A DNA stretch of 64,000 nt from Isoetes taiwanensis (taxonomy: Eukaryota; Streptophyta; Lycopodiopsida; Isoetales; Isoetaceae): assembly GCA_021234155.1 (NCBI GenBank), contig JAJEKV010000020.1:18717018-18781017 (forward strand). The letters run 5' to 3'. The notes under the pieces are model-generated. The model saw only the letters and a list, made by a program, of their open reading frames with translations, was not told the origin of the DNA and did no database searches. The first letter of the stretch is position 1, and each line of letters starts with the position of its first letter. A program made the translations under genes and the position numbers. Positions 44,825 to 57,200 of this stretch are shown piece by piece.

Positions 44825-45068
44825 CCCGGGGATACCACTTAGTGTATAAGGGGTACACCATGTGCGAAGGGGTCATAAAAAACCCCTTCGTATACGCTTT
44901 TTTTAAGGTCTAAAAAACCCCTTTCCGTATGAAATACATCACTAGAGATTGGATTTTTTAAGGTCTAAAGAACCCCTTCCCGTATGTATTCGTACGCTTT
45001 AGGTTAAAAAAACCCCTTATCGTCCACTCACATGGTATATACGGCCTACACTATGTGAATCCCCCGGG
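44825..45068. mobile_element. 244-bp non-autonomous element, CCCGGGGG family
   Basis: Ends CCCGGGGATACCACTTAGTG and, on the complement of the right end, CCCGGGGGATTCACATAGTG. Flanked by GGCAGGGC at 44817-44824 and 45069-45076. Units 2, 3 and 5 and 6 have the uninterrupted site with one GGC(A)GGGC-type copy. It contains repeats of AAAACCCCTT with CGTA(T/C). No coding capacity. Confidence 0.9.
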
Positions 45069-46339
45069 GGCAGGGCATGGTTCAATTCGTATTCCTTGAA
45101 CTTTTTGATCGAGGTTCCCTTCCCGACTTTGCCCTCTGCCTTCCCTTTCTCCGGAAACACTTTCCAGCGTGGAGAGTTCAAAGAAAAGAGGTAAAATTTG
45201 TGTTGACTTTGAGGCTTTTTATTCGATCTGTAGAACAGTACAACATTAGGCTTCTGCAAAATTTTGTCAAGAGAGATTTTAATTGGAAAAATCCTACAAC
45301 TTTTACCTCCGTTTCTTGAGTAAAAGTTCGTACATATGGGTCTTCTGGTCAGCCTTTTTAGACCATAGAAGACCTTCGCAGCAGGCCATAGCCGTGGATT
45401 TGCAGCATACTTTTGTGCCCCTGTATTGTGGCCATGGTTGTGTGTCCCGGCTCTATGACCTAGCTTTTGGCCATGCCAAGGAAAATGGCTACGTCATCAT
45501 TCCTATTGCTTCGGATTTAACGGGGCAGGTTTGGGCGCATCATCAAATTTCAACTTCAATTCTTTCTTAGTTTAAATGCTTTTGTATTGTTGCTTTTGTA
45601 AATTCTTTTGTATTGTTGTCTTTGGTTAAGCAAAAGCCAATGACATAAATATGGAATATGGTCGTGTTTTAACCAGTTCTGTAAGTCCACAAAAACCCCG
45701 TGTATTTTTTTGTGATGTCGTTTAAACATGTCAAGCTGTGGTTTTAACATGTCAAAGGCCTGGATATACCACGGATGTACTCGTGCTTTGAACATGAGGA
45801 TGTACTCGTGGTTTGAACATGATGGCGCCCGATATTTACGAAGCAAAAGCCTTATTAGCAGAGTATTCGAATTCATTCAAGTATGGCAATGGTTGATTTT
45901 GTTTGGATTTGGACTGGAGTAGGCTAATGTGCCTTGAGGGTTCCTTCACTATCATTGTTCTGGTGGAAGGTTTTCTATGGGGGATCCCTGGTATTGAGAC
46001 TCTTATATATAAACTGTTGGATTTGGGTTAAATCCAACGTGTAGGAAGATTTAGAAACAAAGAAAAAGAAAAAAAATAGAGTTGAAGACCCATTATTATT
46101 GAAGAGCTTATTTTTAGAAGCCATAACTAAATGATGCAATCTTTTGATCGGATGACCCGAAAAGGAGGAAGACTTATATATAAACTATTGGATTTGGATT
46201 AAATCCAACGTGTAGGAAGATTTAGAAACAAAGAAGAAGAAAAAAATGGAGTTGAAGACGGGTAAAAGCACGCTGTGGTGTTCCAATTCGGCTGTCCCCA
46301 TGTCCCCCCAAAATGTGGTCGTGCATCCGCCACTTTTGT

Positions 46340-48968
46340 GGATTGTTCTGCGCGACAATCCCTTTGTCATCGAAACTATCTACTCTGTTGAAAACTGGTA
46401 AGGCACCGGACAGTCTGGCTCTTTCTGTTGCAGAAGCAGCTTGATGCTATAGCCACCTCAGTCTGGCACAAAAGCAAAAGGTATCATTGCGTAGGAGCAG
46501 TAATAGGAATAGTGGGCAGCTGCGAACAAGGAAGGGGTGGATTTGTGATTTTACAGCGAAAGGATGGCACTCCGGTGGCCTAACGCCCATGGCAAGTCTT
46601 CTCCTCTCGTTCAACCTTGTCTGATTCGGAAGGCAACCATGCCTTTCAAAATGTTAAAGAATCTTGAGGAGACTCCGTAAGCTTCCATCTCCATTTTGTT
46701 ATGGCATGGGGGAAGCCATTCATGAGGGCAGCAAGAATGGCTGACCCCATGCCATTGTAATACGTCAAGGCAAGAAGAACCGGATTCTATAGGTTTTGTG
46801 GACTCACTTTTCATTCTTGACAAGAATGATCGGAGTATTAGGCAAGAATGCACCACTTGCCTTGACGTATGGTGGCATGGCCACCGGGACCACATTCTGG
46901 TGTGGACTGGTGGGGCCCCGCGACAGGCGGCAGCCGGGAGCGGATCACCGACCACACCGGAATGTGGGACCGGTGGCCATGCCACCACAAGATGGAAATT
47001 GGGACCATTTTTTTTCTAGCGGAGGCCTAGCGATTGGCGGCTATGGTGGCTATTGCGCATCTTCTGGTGCTTGGAGCTATGGCGCTCAGGGGAATCAATA
47101 TCAGAGTCGTCTTTCTTGAGAAAAAACGAGCTATAGTGATTTTTTTGCTGCTTTTTGAGCTCTTGAGTGGATCTTTTAGAAGAGTCGTCATCTGCTTCTC
47201 CTTCTTTCAGAAGAATCATCTTCTGCTTGAGCTCTATACAGATGTGAAGCCGGCTATAGAGGAAACTGCTTTTCTCTAGGTTTTTTTGAGCTTCTTGACT
47301 TTTGGCTTTCTTTCTAGGTACTGCCAGTAGATTCCGTTCATTTCTTTTAATTTATTTCATTTCTTGCTTAACCCAGTGTTTTTTGCTGGAGTTTTTTAGT
47401 GCTTTTTGTTCAGATCTGTAAGTCTTTTGTTCTTCATTCGACACTTTTGTCGCTCCACGGCCCGAAGCCAGCTTGATCCCTCGGCCTTATAGTTATAATA
47501 GAGGGTTGTGGCCATGTAATGGGCATGCGAGAGGAGGAGCCATGCAACCATTCATGCCCTTGATCGGAAGCACAGATAAAAAGGAGCTTCATGCTCGAGG
47601 TTTCTACTTCTCTGTTTTGTCATCTGCATAGAACTTAATCTGCAGCCTCAATTGGGGCTATGAAAAAGAGGAGGAGACAGAGGGTTTTGAAAGGCAGGGC
47701 ATGGTTCAATTCGTATTCCTTGAACTTTTTGATCGAGGTTCCCTTCCCGACTTTGGCCTCCGCCTTCCCTTTCTCCGGAAACCACTTTCCAGCGTGGAGA
47801 GTTCAAAGAAAAGAGGTAAAATTTGTGTTGAATTTGAGGCTTTTTATTCGATCTGTAGAACAGTACAACATTAGACTTCTGCAAAATTTTATCAAGAGAG
47901 ATTTTAATTGGAAAAATCCTACAACTTTTACCTCCGTTTTTTGCGTAAAAGTTCGTACATATGGGTCTTCTGGTCAGCCTTTTTAGACCATAGAAGACCT
48001 TCGCAGCAGGCCATAGCCGTGGATTTGCAGCATACTTTTGTGCCCCCTCCATGTATTGTGGCCATGGTTGTGCGTCCCAGCTCTATGACCTAGCTTTTGG
48101 CCATGCCAAGGAAAATGGCTACATCATCATTCCTATTGCTTCGGATTTAACGGGGCAGGTGTGGGTGCATCATCAAATTTCAACTTCAATTCTTTCTTAG
48201 TTTAAATGCTTTTGTATTGTTGCTTTTGTGAATTCTTTTGTATTGTTGTCTTTGGTTAAGGAAAAGCCAATGACGTAAATATGGAACATGGTCGTGTTTT
48301 AACTAGTTCTGTAAGTCCACAAAAACCCCTTGTATTTTTTTGTGATGTCGTTTAAACATGTCAAGATGTTGTTTTAACATGTCAAACGCCTGGATATACC
48401 ACGGATGTACTCGTGCTTTGAACATGAGGATGTACTCGTGGTTTGAACATGATGGCGCCCGATATTTACGAAGCAAAAGCCTTATTAGCAGAGTATTCGA
48501 ATTCATTCAAGTATGGCAATGGTTGATTTTGTTTGGATTTGGACTGGAGTAGGCTAATGTGCCTTGAGGGTTCCTTCACTATCATTGTTCTGGTGGAAGG
48601 TTTTCTATGGGGGATCCCTGGTATTGAGACTCTTATATATAAACTGTTGGATTTGGGTTAAATCCAACGTGTAGGAAGATTTAGAAACAAAGAAAAAGAA
48701 AAAAAATAGAGTTGAAGACCCATTATTATTGAAGAGCTTATTTTTAGAAGCCATAACTAAATGATGCAATCTTTTGATCGGATGACCCGAAAAGGAGGAA
48801 GACTTATATATAAACTATTGGATTTGGATTAAATCCAACGTGTAGGAAGATTTAGAAACAAAGAAGAAGAAAAAAATGGAGTTGAAGATTCGCAGCACGT
48901 ACTGTGGTGTTCCAATTCGGCTGTCCCCATGTCCCCCCAAAATGTGGTCGTGCATCCGCCACTTTTGT
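46340..48968 (+). repeat. Array unit 5 (2629 bp)
   Basis: Lacks the 530-bp segment. Hairpin at 46871-46986. Its 3' end is nearly identical to the end of unit 4 (same variants such as ATTAAATCCAACG and CACTTTTGTGG), suggesting recent duplication. Confidence 0.8.
46871..46986. repeat. Unit 5 hairpin
   Basis: As unit 1, arms GGTGGCATGGCCACCGGGAC and its complement. Confidence 0.8.
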
Positions 48969-50062
48969 GGATTGTTCTGCGCGACAATCCCTTTGTCATC
49001 GAAACTATCTACTCTGTTGAAAACTGGTAAGGCACCGGACAGTCTGGCTCTTTCTGTTGCAGAAGCAGCTTGATGCTATAGCCACCTCAGTCTGGCACAA
49101 AAGCAAAAGGTATCATTGCGTAGGAGCAGTAATAGGAATAGTGGGCAGCTGCGAACAAGGAAGGGGTGGATTTGTGATTTTACAGTGAAAGGATGGCACT
49201 CCGGTGGCCTAACGCCCATGGAAAGCCTTCGCCTCTCGTTCAACCTTGTCTGATTCGGAAGGCAACCATGCCTTTCAAAATGTTAAAGAATCTTGAGGAG
49301 AAGAGGGTTATGAAAAAGAGGAGGAGACAGAGGGTTTTGAAAGGCAGGGCATGATTCAATTCGTATTCCTTGAACTTTTTGATCGAGGTTCCCTTCCTGA
49401 CTTTGCCCTCCGCCTTCCCTTTCTCCGGAAACCACTTTCCAGCGTGGAGAGTTCAAAGAAAAGAGGTAAAATTTGTGTTGACTTTGAGGCTTTTTATTCG
49501 ATCTGTAGAACAGTACAACATTAGAGTTCTGCAAAATTTTGTCAAGAGAGATTTTAATTGGAAAAATCCTACAACTTTTACCTCCGTTTTTTGAGTAAAA
49601 GCTCGTACATATGGATCTTCTGGTCAGCCTTTTTAGACCATAGAAGACCTTCGCAGCAGGCCATAGCCGTGGATTTGCAGCATACTTTTGTGCCCCCACC
49701 ATGTATTGTGGCCATGGTTGTGCGTCCCAGCTCTATGACCTAGCTTTTGGCCATGCCAAGGGAAATGGCTACGTCATCATTCCTATTGCTTCGTGTTTAA
49801 CGGGGCAGGTGTGGGCGCATCATCAAATTTCAACTTCAATTCTTTCTTAGTTTAAATGCTTTTGTATTGTTGCTTTTGTGAATTCTTTTGTATTGTTGTC
49901 TTTGGTTAAGCAAAAGCCAATGATGTAAATATAGAACATGGTCGTGTTTTAACCAGTTTTAAATCGCAAAAAATCTGTAAGTCCACAAAAACCCCGTGTA
50001 TTTTTTTGTGATGTCGTTTAAACATGTCAAGATGTGGTTTTAACATGTCAAAGGCCTGGATA
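48969..50062 (+). repeat. Array unit 6, deleted and truncated
   Basis: Jumps at about 49299 from CTTGAGGAG to AAGAGGGTTATGAAAAAGAGG, losing the hairpin and about 1.5 kb. It stops in AAAGGCCTGGATATA at 50062, where the AGATTC repeat begins. Confidence 0.8.
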
Positions 50063-50865
50063 TAGATTCTCTAAGATTCACAAAAAAATTCCCTAGAGTC
50101 GCAAAGATTTTCTAAAGATTCCCCTAGATTCTCAAAAGATACCACTAGATTTTCAAAGATTATCCCAAATTTTCCTAATTTTGTTGAGATTCCTCTAGAT
50201 TCCCTAAGTTTCTATGTAGATTCTCCTAGATACTCTTAGATTCTATGAAGCTTCCCCTAGATTCTTCAGGATTTCATCAAGATTCCCCTAGATTCTTCAG
50301 GATTTCATCAAGATTCCCTTATATTCTATGAAGGTCCCCCCTGCAAAACACACCCAATGTGAACACAAAGGTTCCCCTAGATTCTTAAGATTCTGCAAAG
50401 ATTTCCCGTGATTCCTATGGATTCTATGTATAATCCCCTAGATTCCATTAGATCTATGTAGATTCCCCTAGATTCTCCAACATCCCATAGATTCTCAAAG
50501 ATTTTATGAAGATGCGCTTGGATTCTGTTAGATTCCCTAAGATTCTTAAGATTTCTATATATTCCCTAATTCTGCTAAGATTCCTCTAGATTCTCCAAGT
50601 TTCTATGTAGATTCTCCTAGATCCCCGTAGATTCTATGAAGATTCCCCTAGATTCTTTAGAATTTCATCAAGATTTCCATAGATTCTCAAAGGTTTTATA
50701 AACATTCTCTTAGATTCTCAATCTTCTCTTGTGATTCCCATAGATTCCTTAAGATTCTATTGAGATCTTGCTACATTCTCTGAGATCCTATGAAGATTCC
50801 TATAGATTCTCTTAAATTCCCATGGATTCCGTAAGATTCCAAGGTTCCAAGAAGATTCTTAGTAT
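50063..50865 (+). repeat. AGATTC(CCCT) minisatellite, degenerate
   Basis: About 800 bp of short imperfect units built on AGATTCCCCTAGATTCT. Scattered related bits occur at 59140-59165. No coding role. Confidence 0.85.
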
Positions 50866-50869
50866 TCGA

Positions 50870-52320
50870 TTACATTGGCTCCAACTGTGACGAAACGATG
50901 CCAGTGTGCTTGCCTCAAAAACAAAGTTTCAAGAGGTTGTCGCAATTGTCCGTAACTTCATTTGGGCAGGTACTGAGACAGGTGTAGTTGTGAAGGTCGC
51001 TTGGTCCACATGTATCAAACCAAAATTTGCTGGAGGTCTAGGTATGATTGACTTTTATTTATAGAGTAAAATTATGATATCTAAGTTCATTTGTCGCTAC
51101 TTGGTGGGTATGATACATTCGCCTGGAATGAGATTGGTTGCACAAGCACTTGGGCAGTGTATTCCTTTTGGGAAACCGGCACTTAGGGCAGTTCTTCCTT
51201 GGTGTCTCTTTTATCAGCTTCGTCCATATCCGAATGCTTCCCCCTTCTTGAAGGGAATGCTTGATTCTTGGGAGACAGTTCGTGTGCTATTTAAGATTAA
51301 TCCAGGTGTATGTCCACAGGTAGGTTCTCTGTGTTGGTGGATTCCCCTGGATAATGACATGCCTCTGTGTGCTACTGTACATCCATTGACTCAGCGGCGT
51401 TGGAGGCGTGCTGGTATTCTCACAGTTGGTGCTTGGTATGAGGCAGGACACTTGTTGACTTGGGATTCCAGACTAAGTTTATGCTATCTCGATGGGACAG
51501 AGCTCTGTGGCAAAAGCTGGCTGGCATTCTGCCAGACGCTCCTTCACAATCAGTTGATGTGCCTATTTGGACTGGTCCCCAAATTGTTAATGCACAACGT
51601 CTTGTGCATTCATTATATCAAAAGCTGGTTGATGTTGACATTGTCCCCCTTCGGACTAGTTGGCAGCTCCTCATTCCTCCTCCTCAGTGGAAGCGTATGT
51701 GGTCCTCGGTCTGGAATAAATTGCTGCATCCCAAAGTTTCTACCTTATGGTGGCAACTCCTTCACAGATGTCTGCGGGTTAATGTGCGGGTTCATAAGTT
51801 TTATCCCCGCATTTCAGAACTCTGTCCACTGTGTAAGCGGCAAGTTGAGAGTATCGAGCACTGCTTTTTTCTATGTGACCAAGTTCAGCCAGTTTGGTCA
51901 TGGTTACTATCTCTCTTCCATGTGGTCTTGACTAGCCAGCAGGTGCTTCTCGCCATTTATCCTTCCACTTGGAACAGCTTGAAGCAACAAGCTTTCCACT
52001 TAGCTTCAGGCTGGTTGTTGTGGTCTATTTGGAAAAGAAGGCGAATGTGTATCTTTAAAGGCTTATCAATTAGTGTCGACCAACTTCTTCTCGAGGCGCA
52101 AGACAGATTGGTGAAGGCATACCTATGTTCTCAGCTTGCTCCTAAGAAAAAACGTTTGATTTTTTAGGAATATTTGGGTATCTTATCTTATGCATAGACA
52201 GGTGGCTGCACTCAATGGATTATCTTTGTCTGCTGAGATTTTATTCCTGTCTCTGCATCTATGTGTGTACTTCTTTTGGAATATTGAATAACAGTTTGTC
52301 GTCCTTCAAAAAAAAACTAC
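50870..52320 (+). mobile_element. 5'-truncated LINE with A-tail
   Basis: Contains the end of ORF2 and a 3' tail GTCGTCCTTCAAAAAAAAA at about 52299-52315. Insertion duplications not identified. Confidence 0.65.
50900..52167 (+). pseudogene. LINE ORF2 C-terminus (reverse transcriptase end, zf-RVT)
   Basis: FQEVVAIVRNFIWAGTETGV, KVAWSTCIKPKFAGGLGMID is the usual motif after the reverse transcriptase domain. A stop at about 51062 breaks it. The frame from 51074 runs to about 51460, then a shift leads to 51460-52167: WDRALWQKLAGILP, VSTLWWQLLHRCLRVNVRVH and CPLCKRQVESIEHCFFLC, the Cys-x-x-Cys..His..Cys zf-RVT domain. At least one stop and one frameshift, so inactive. Endonuclease and most of the reverse transcriptase are missing. 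Confidence 0.75.
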
Positions 52321-52567
52321 TCATTAAAGAGCTCTCGATGAGAAAAATCCAAAAATCCTGAGAGGAATCCAAAAATCCTGGTCAACATGGAAGAATTACA
52401 CATCAAAGATCTAAAAAGAGGTAGTGAAGATTAATGGCCTCTATTTATTTGTATTTATTGTTAAAAATGGAGGGCCAAGATTTGAAACAATTTTTTCTAT
52501 AACTAAAAGTTAAAGTTGATGGGTAATGACTTGGCACATTCAAAGGTCAAGATGAAGTGATGTGTAA

Positions 52568-52918
52568 GGGTGTATTCCCATTAGCCAGCACCGGCAATTT
52601 TCGGCACCGATTTCACGGTCCCAGTTGCCGGCTTCTGAAGATCACGATTCCTATTGCACCTGTGATGCGTTTTGGACAGTTCTGAGGAAGAAGACAAACG
52701 AAATCAGAAAGAGGACAAATGAAATCTTGCAAGAAGACAAACTCAGTTCTGATTTAAGGTATTCAGAAGCTTTCAAATCCATCTGAATTGGAGTTCCCGG
52801 CCTGTGCCATATCAGCAAAATCAAAGTCCGGTTGTGGAATGGGAATGCTCCTCCGGTGCCTGTAACTTGCAAGGTGTCACAGGTACCGGCCATTTTTTAG
52901 CGTAATGGGAATGCACCC
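52568..52918. mobile_element. Tourist-like MITE, 351 bp, TAA TSD
   Basis: Left end GGGTGTATTCCCATTA, right end TAATGGGAATGCACCC, inverted with one mismatch, extended by GCCAGCACCGGC / GTACCGGCCATT. TAA on both sides (52565-52567, 52919-52921). The TWA target and GGG start fit PIF/Harbinger-derived MITEs. No genuine coding; the minus ORF inside is a by-product. Confidence 0.85.
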
Positions 52919-52921
52919 TAA

Positions 52922-54016
52922 GGCCAAGATTTATTGAGAAAATTATAAATATTATGAGGAGCAAGATGCTCCTCCTCTCTCTCCCTGATCCACGAATCTT
53001 GCAAGAGGGTGGCAGCCTCTTGCCTGATCAAGGCTCTCCATGGTTCAGAGACAAGAGACATGGAGGGCTCATTCCATTGTATATCTTCTTATTTCTCTTG
53101 TTTAAAGAATCATTTATCTTGCACTGTTTCTTTGCATTGTTTCTTTAGAGCATCAAAATTGATCTTGATTCTTGCCTCTTGAGGCCACTTGTTGGGGATT
53201 TTGGGGAAAATCCGCCAACAAAATGAAGGTCCTACCCAGATGTAATCTTCCCCAAGATCATTCTTGATGCTGCTTTCATTCTGCCATAGTCTATTTCTTT
53301 CCATTGCCCTTGCCATTTTTTATTTTCCTCATTGCTTTGCCAATTGCCACTCTTCTCTGTTTGCTGCCTGCTGCCTGAAGCTGTAAAGTCACTGTTGAAG
53401 ATGGTGTCTTCTTGGTAGTAGGGGATGATGCAAAAAGGCTGCATCTATTGTGATCGTAAGCTCTGCAGCGTCTCTGTCTGTTATCTGGTAATGCTGTCTA
53501 CACAGCAGCTAAATACGCATTAAAAGGGTTGGCCGAATGCCTCAGGCTGGAGCTTCTTCTTGGATAATTTATGGGAGAGCCAGCCCTCCAATCCTACCAA
53601 ACCCTCCAATCCTATCAGAACCGTGCTCTGTGTTTTCTTTCTGCTATAGCCTGCAATGCTTTGCCAGACCCTTTTTTCTTCCATAACACTTGCTTTGATT
53701 ATACTTGCATGCAAAGGGCAAGAAAACAAAAGATTTCTTCAAAAAAATGTCTGCCTCTGGTTGCCATGCCGCCATAGCCGCCGTATCTGCTGTCGAATCC
53801 ATCTGCTTATTTCTTGCTCACCTCCATAGATGCTGAGATGCCTGCAAAACAAAAGAAACAGAGGCAAAAGATAAGAAAGAGCGAAGAAATCTCTTTGTTA
53901 CTAAAGCTTTGCTTAAAGCAGGTGCAGTCATCAAACGCGATGCTGAAGAAAAAAAAACAAAAGAGGAGCGCCAATCTTGCCGGAACGTCAAAGAAAATGT
54001 TCTTGTTTTGCCCTCT
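52922..54016. other. Intergenic, no gene seen
   Basis: Short ORFs on both strands without protein character. Confidence 0.5.
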
Positions 54017-54200
54017 TTTTGGGTTGCCCCTAAGGGGGCAAACCCTTGTTTACGTGGGTGTATGGCATATTCTAGGTATATATCAGTATATACCCGGAAT
54101 ATGCCACTGACTGCTAAAAACCCACTGCTGGGGGTAAATGCCAGGTCAACTATGTTCTGGTTAGCCAATGTGGAAACCTGGTAACCGGTGCGGGCAGAAA
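54017..54200 (+). repeat. Dispersed repeat, copy A
   Basis: Starts TTTTTGGGTTGCCCCTAAGG, then GGGCAAACCCTTGTTTACGT, a TATACC/GGTATA-rich stretch and CCGGT near the end. Matches 59477-59650 with many substitutions. Its start forms a small palindrome (GGTTGCCCC..GGGGGCAAACC). Confidence 0.75.
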
Positions 54201-57200
54201 TTCTCTCGCCCAATTTCTGGACCTGGATGCAGCTTTCACCCATCACTTGGATTCCACTTGGATTCAGGTAAGCTCCTTCACTCTTTGATGATTCAAAACT
54301 GTCGTGATTCTGCTCCCTTCTTAGCCAACCATCTCATTCGTCTTTTAATGGATTGAAGCGAATAATACATTAAACATGCTTTCAAATCCAGATCGTTATT
54401 CATGGAATGCAATCTCGGTGTCTTTTTTAACATCTAATCGGTTGTTCGAGTGGCTGCATCATTTCCGCTTATGAGCTCTGGCGATTGTTGTTCGGCTGTG
54501 GCAGAACTAGGGAAGCATAACAGGATTTGCTTATGGAGCTTAGAAACTTCGGGGATTTCATCCACAAGGTTCAGCTAATCTAACTTCAGGGATGAACCAT
54601 TTCATATTTGGGCTTTAATATCTTTGCAAAGCAGGGGATTCGAGGTGTCGAGAATATCCACATTCGGCAGCCACTAGAGGATCGTTTTAATGGTTTAGCC
54701 GAAAAGAGGTATTTTGGCTTTGATATGTCGTTTTGCCTTGACATTTGTTGTTTTTTGGCCCCCACGAGCCTTGCTCATGGTGATAACATGCCGGTCGGAT
54801 ATCTTTGGATGCAAATTTGGATACATGGCTTTAGGTGATTTATGACTCTTATATGCAATCTATATTCTGGGTTTTAGAGTCGATGATGTCAAAAGGCTGT
54901 GGCTTCAAATCCGGCCTGTGCAAATATGGCCTGTGCTGGTAGGTCGGCATATGATGTTTCAGACCTGTTAACCATCAATTTTAAATGTCATGCAAGACTG
55001 GATGAAAGACTAACAATCCGGGGAGGTTTGTAAGGTATGGTCTTTGCAATGTTAAAGTCCTCTTACATGATAATGTAGAAAGTTCCGAAGAACGTGAAAG
55101 GAAACAAGAAAACAATAGAAGAGTTGATTGGGGCTGTGCCTGTGAAATTTGAAGTCATCTATTGACTGCATTTCTGTTGTCTGAAGTATTGGTTCTATAT
55201 GCAGGATCTCGATGTCGAAATCATATTTTCTTGCTTTGCAAAAGTGATCTCGTAAGGCTCTTATCATTTTGTTTTTTGTGAGGAATTTGCTATAATTTAC
55301 TAACAATGCATGTTGCAGGGCTAACAATATCGGTGAGTACAAGATAGGAGACGGCCTTTGCTATGATTTTATTGGTAGGTATCTTACCTATATATGTGCA
55401 TGGTATAAATTAATGGAATATGATGTCTGACCATTTTGAATGAGTACTTGAAAAGCTGCTTTTTAAATTCTTCTCTGTTTATGATTTTATTGCTTTTTTT
55501 TTGGCTTTCCATGCTTGCCACTTGAAACATTTAGATGCTGCCTCCTTTGGAACTGATACCAGTAAAACATGTAGGATGCAAAAACACCTTTGGCAGCATG
55601 TAAGATTTAAAACGGGCTGTCTATATGCAAAAATGCTGGAAATGAAGAAAGTTGCAACGTTTCCATACTTGAGGCTTCGATTGTGTAGATTATCATCCCT
55701 TCTTAATGTACAGCCTGCACCTCAGATTGCAAAAATCCAGTGTGCTTGTTTGGAAAAGAACACATATGATCAGTCAAACAGCGAATCCTTATACTTATGA
55801 AATCATCTTCTTCATAAAGAAGACAAAATAATACGCATTGCTTGTTGAAATCGAAATCAACTCAACCTGAATGGATTCTGGCCAATTCACAGCCGACAAC
55901 ATCAGCTGTGCATTTTGCTTTGATTAGGGTCCACTTTCCACCAACCTGCATTTGACGAAGTCTGATTATGTCACAAGAAAGTGCAGAACTGGAACCACTG
56001 TTATAAAATACAATACAGCAGTACGTTCTGAGATATTAATTCTAAGATATAAAGATTCGAATCGAGAAATTTTCAAAGTTTATGAGGGTATATGAACTCT
56101 GGTTATTGTTTAGTGCGGAGTTATCGCATGGATACGAGAGTGAACAGAGCATCCGCTATGTAAATTCAGCAATAACTGCAGCTCCTTAAGCATGTGTATG
56201 GTGAATCGGCGACCTCTTCATAGAAAACTTTAAATGTTCCATGATATTAGGAAGAGATAAATAATGATAAAGCTTCTTTTATCCACTGTCATTGTAGTTC
56301 AGGTTTCTGCTTTAAAAGTTTCGCTGAGACTGTTTTTGTAATCGGGCTTTAGATTATGTTGTGCTTCAAATTTAAATGCTTTTTATACATGATCATGAAT
56401 TTGATTAAATGGCTCCAGTGGCTTTGTTTGTTGGCCTTGTTGTTGGAGCTAGTCTGGCTATTGATACACAAAGTAAGGGATCCTTTTATGTACGTGCATT
56501 GAAGGTGCTTTGGTTTGCTAATGTTGTCATGTAACATGATGTATGGCAGTTGGAACAACACAAGAGATGGGCCATCCATATAAGATGATGCAAGTTCAAA
56601 GGGTCAATTACTTCAGGCCAATTAAGATGCAATATCTTTATCGTTTGTGGCATGCGCATGGTTTCGCTAGAAGGAACAACTAGAACAGAAAGTGCAGGAA
56701 CTTATTCCGTGCAGAATTGTTAAAAAGGTAAGATGTCTCTCCTTCTCAATTATTGCTCTCTTTCAAGTTTATTTGCAGCAGAAAAGATTCTGCATGCAGA
56801 ATGAGATTCTACGGTAAAATAATGAATGGTAGCGAGGATACCCTTTTCTGCCGTACAGATAGAAATAATGAATGCCACACTTGAAATTTAATCTTCATAC
56901 TCTCTATGTTAAGCGTCACTAAATCCTCTGCACAGTGATGTCTCTATGTGGTTTTATTGTTCTAAGGATGCTAATGATGCTGGAAACCAGTTTGCATCTT
57001 TCTTATATTGAGAATATTACTTCTAACTTGCAGAGCTTAACTTTCTGTATCCCTTTTTTAAAATCTTCATACTCTCTTTATTAAGTATCACACTATTGTC
57101 TTCATTGGTTAGAGCTCCGCAGGGTTGGTGATCTGTGTATTTTGATCTTCGTGTTGCCCCACGGTTCATCATATTGAGGTTATTTGCACATTTTAAATGC

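Larger units (their letters stand above)
43455..46339 (+). repeat. Array unit 4 (2885 bp) with insertion
   Basis: Lacks the 530-bp segment; carries the 244-bp transposon at 44825-45068. Hairpin at 43996-44111. Confidence 0.8.
34028..50062 (+). repeat. Tandem array of six units, about 16 kb
   Basis: Units start with GGATTGTTCTGCGCG at 34028, 37194, 39812, 43455, 46340 and 48969, giving lengths 3166, 2618, 3643, 2885, 2629 and about 1094 (truncated). Copies are alike to within a few percent by eye. Each full unit has, in order: an Sm-like peptide segment, the hairpin, a purine/pyrimidine-rich part, a TATA-like AGATAAAA(G/A)GGAGC, a segment ending GYVIIPIAS..GQVWAHHQIS, a 24-bp doublet GATGTACTCGTG, and two copies of TTATATATAAACT spaced about 170 bp. 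ORFs are conserved on both strands, but which (if any) is coding is not clear. Confidence 0.85.

Noticed and set aside
34437-48052. Many ORFs of 60-138 aa conserved in both strands of the array
   Set aside because: Overlapping frames on both strands are conserved because the copies are recent. No frame stands out with start, promoter and family, so none is annotated as a gene.
34028-50062. CRISPR-like or rDNA array
   Set aside because: Units are kilobases long without short equal repeats and spacers, and no rRNA sequence is recognisable.
52651-52893. 80-aa minus ORF
   Set aside because: Lies wholly within the Tourist-like MITE.
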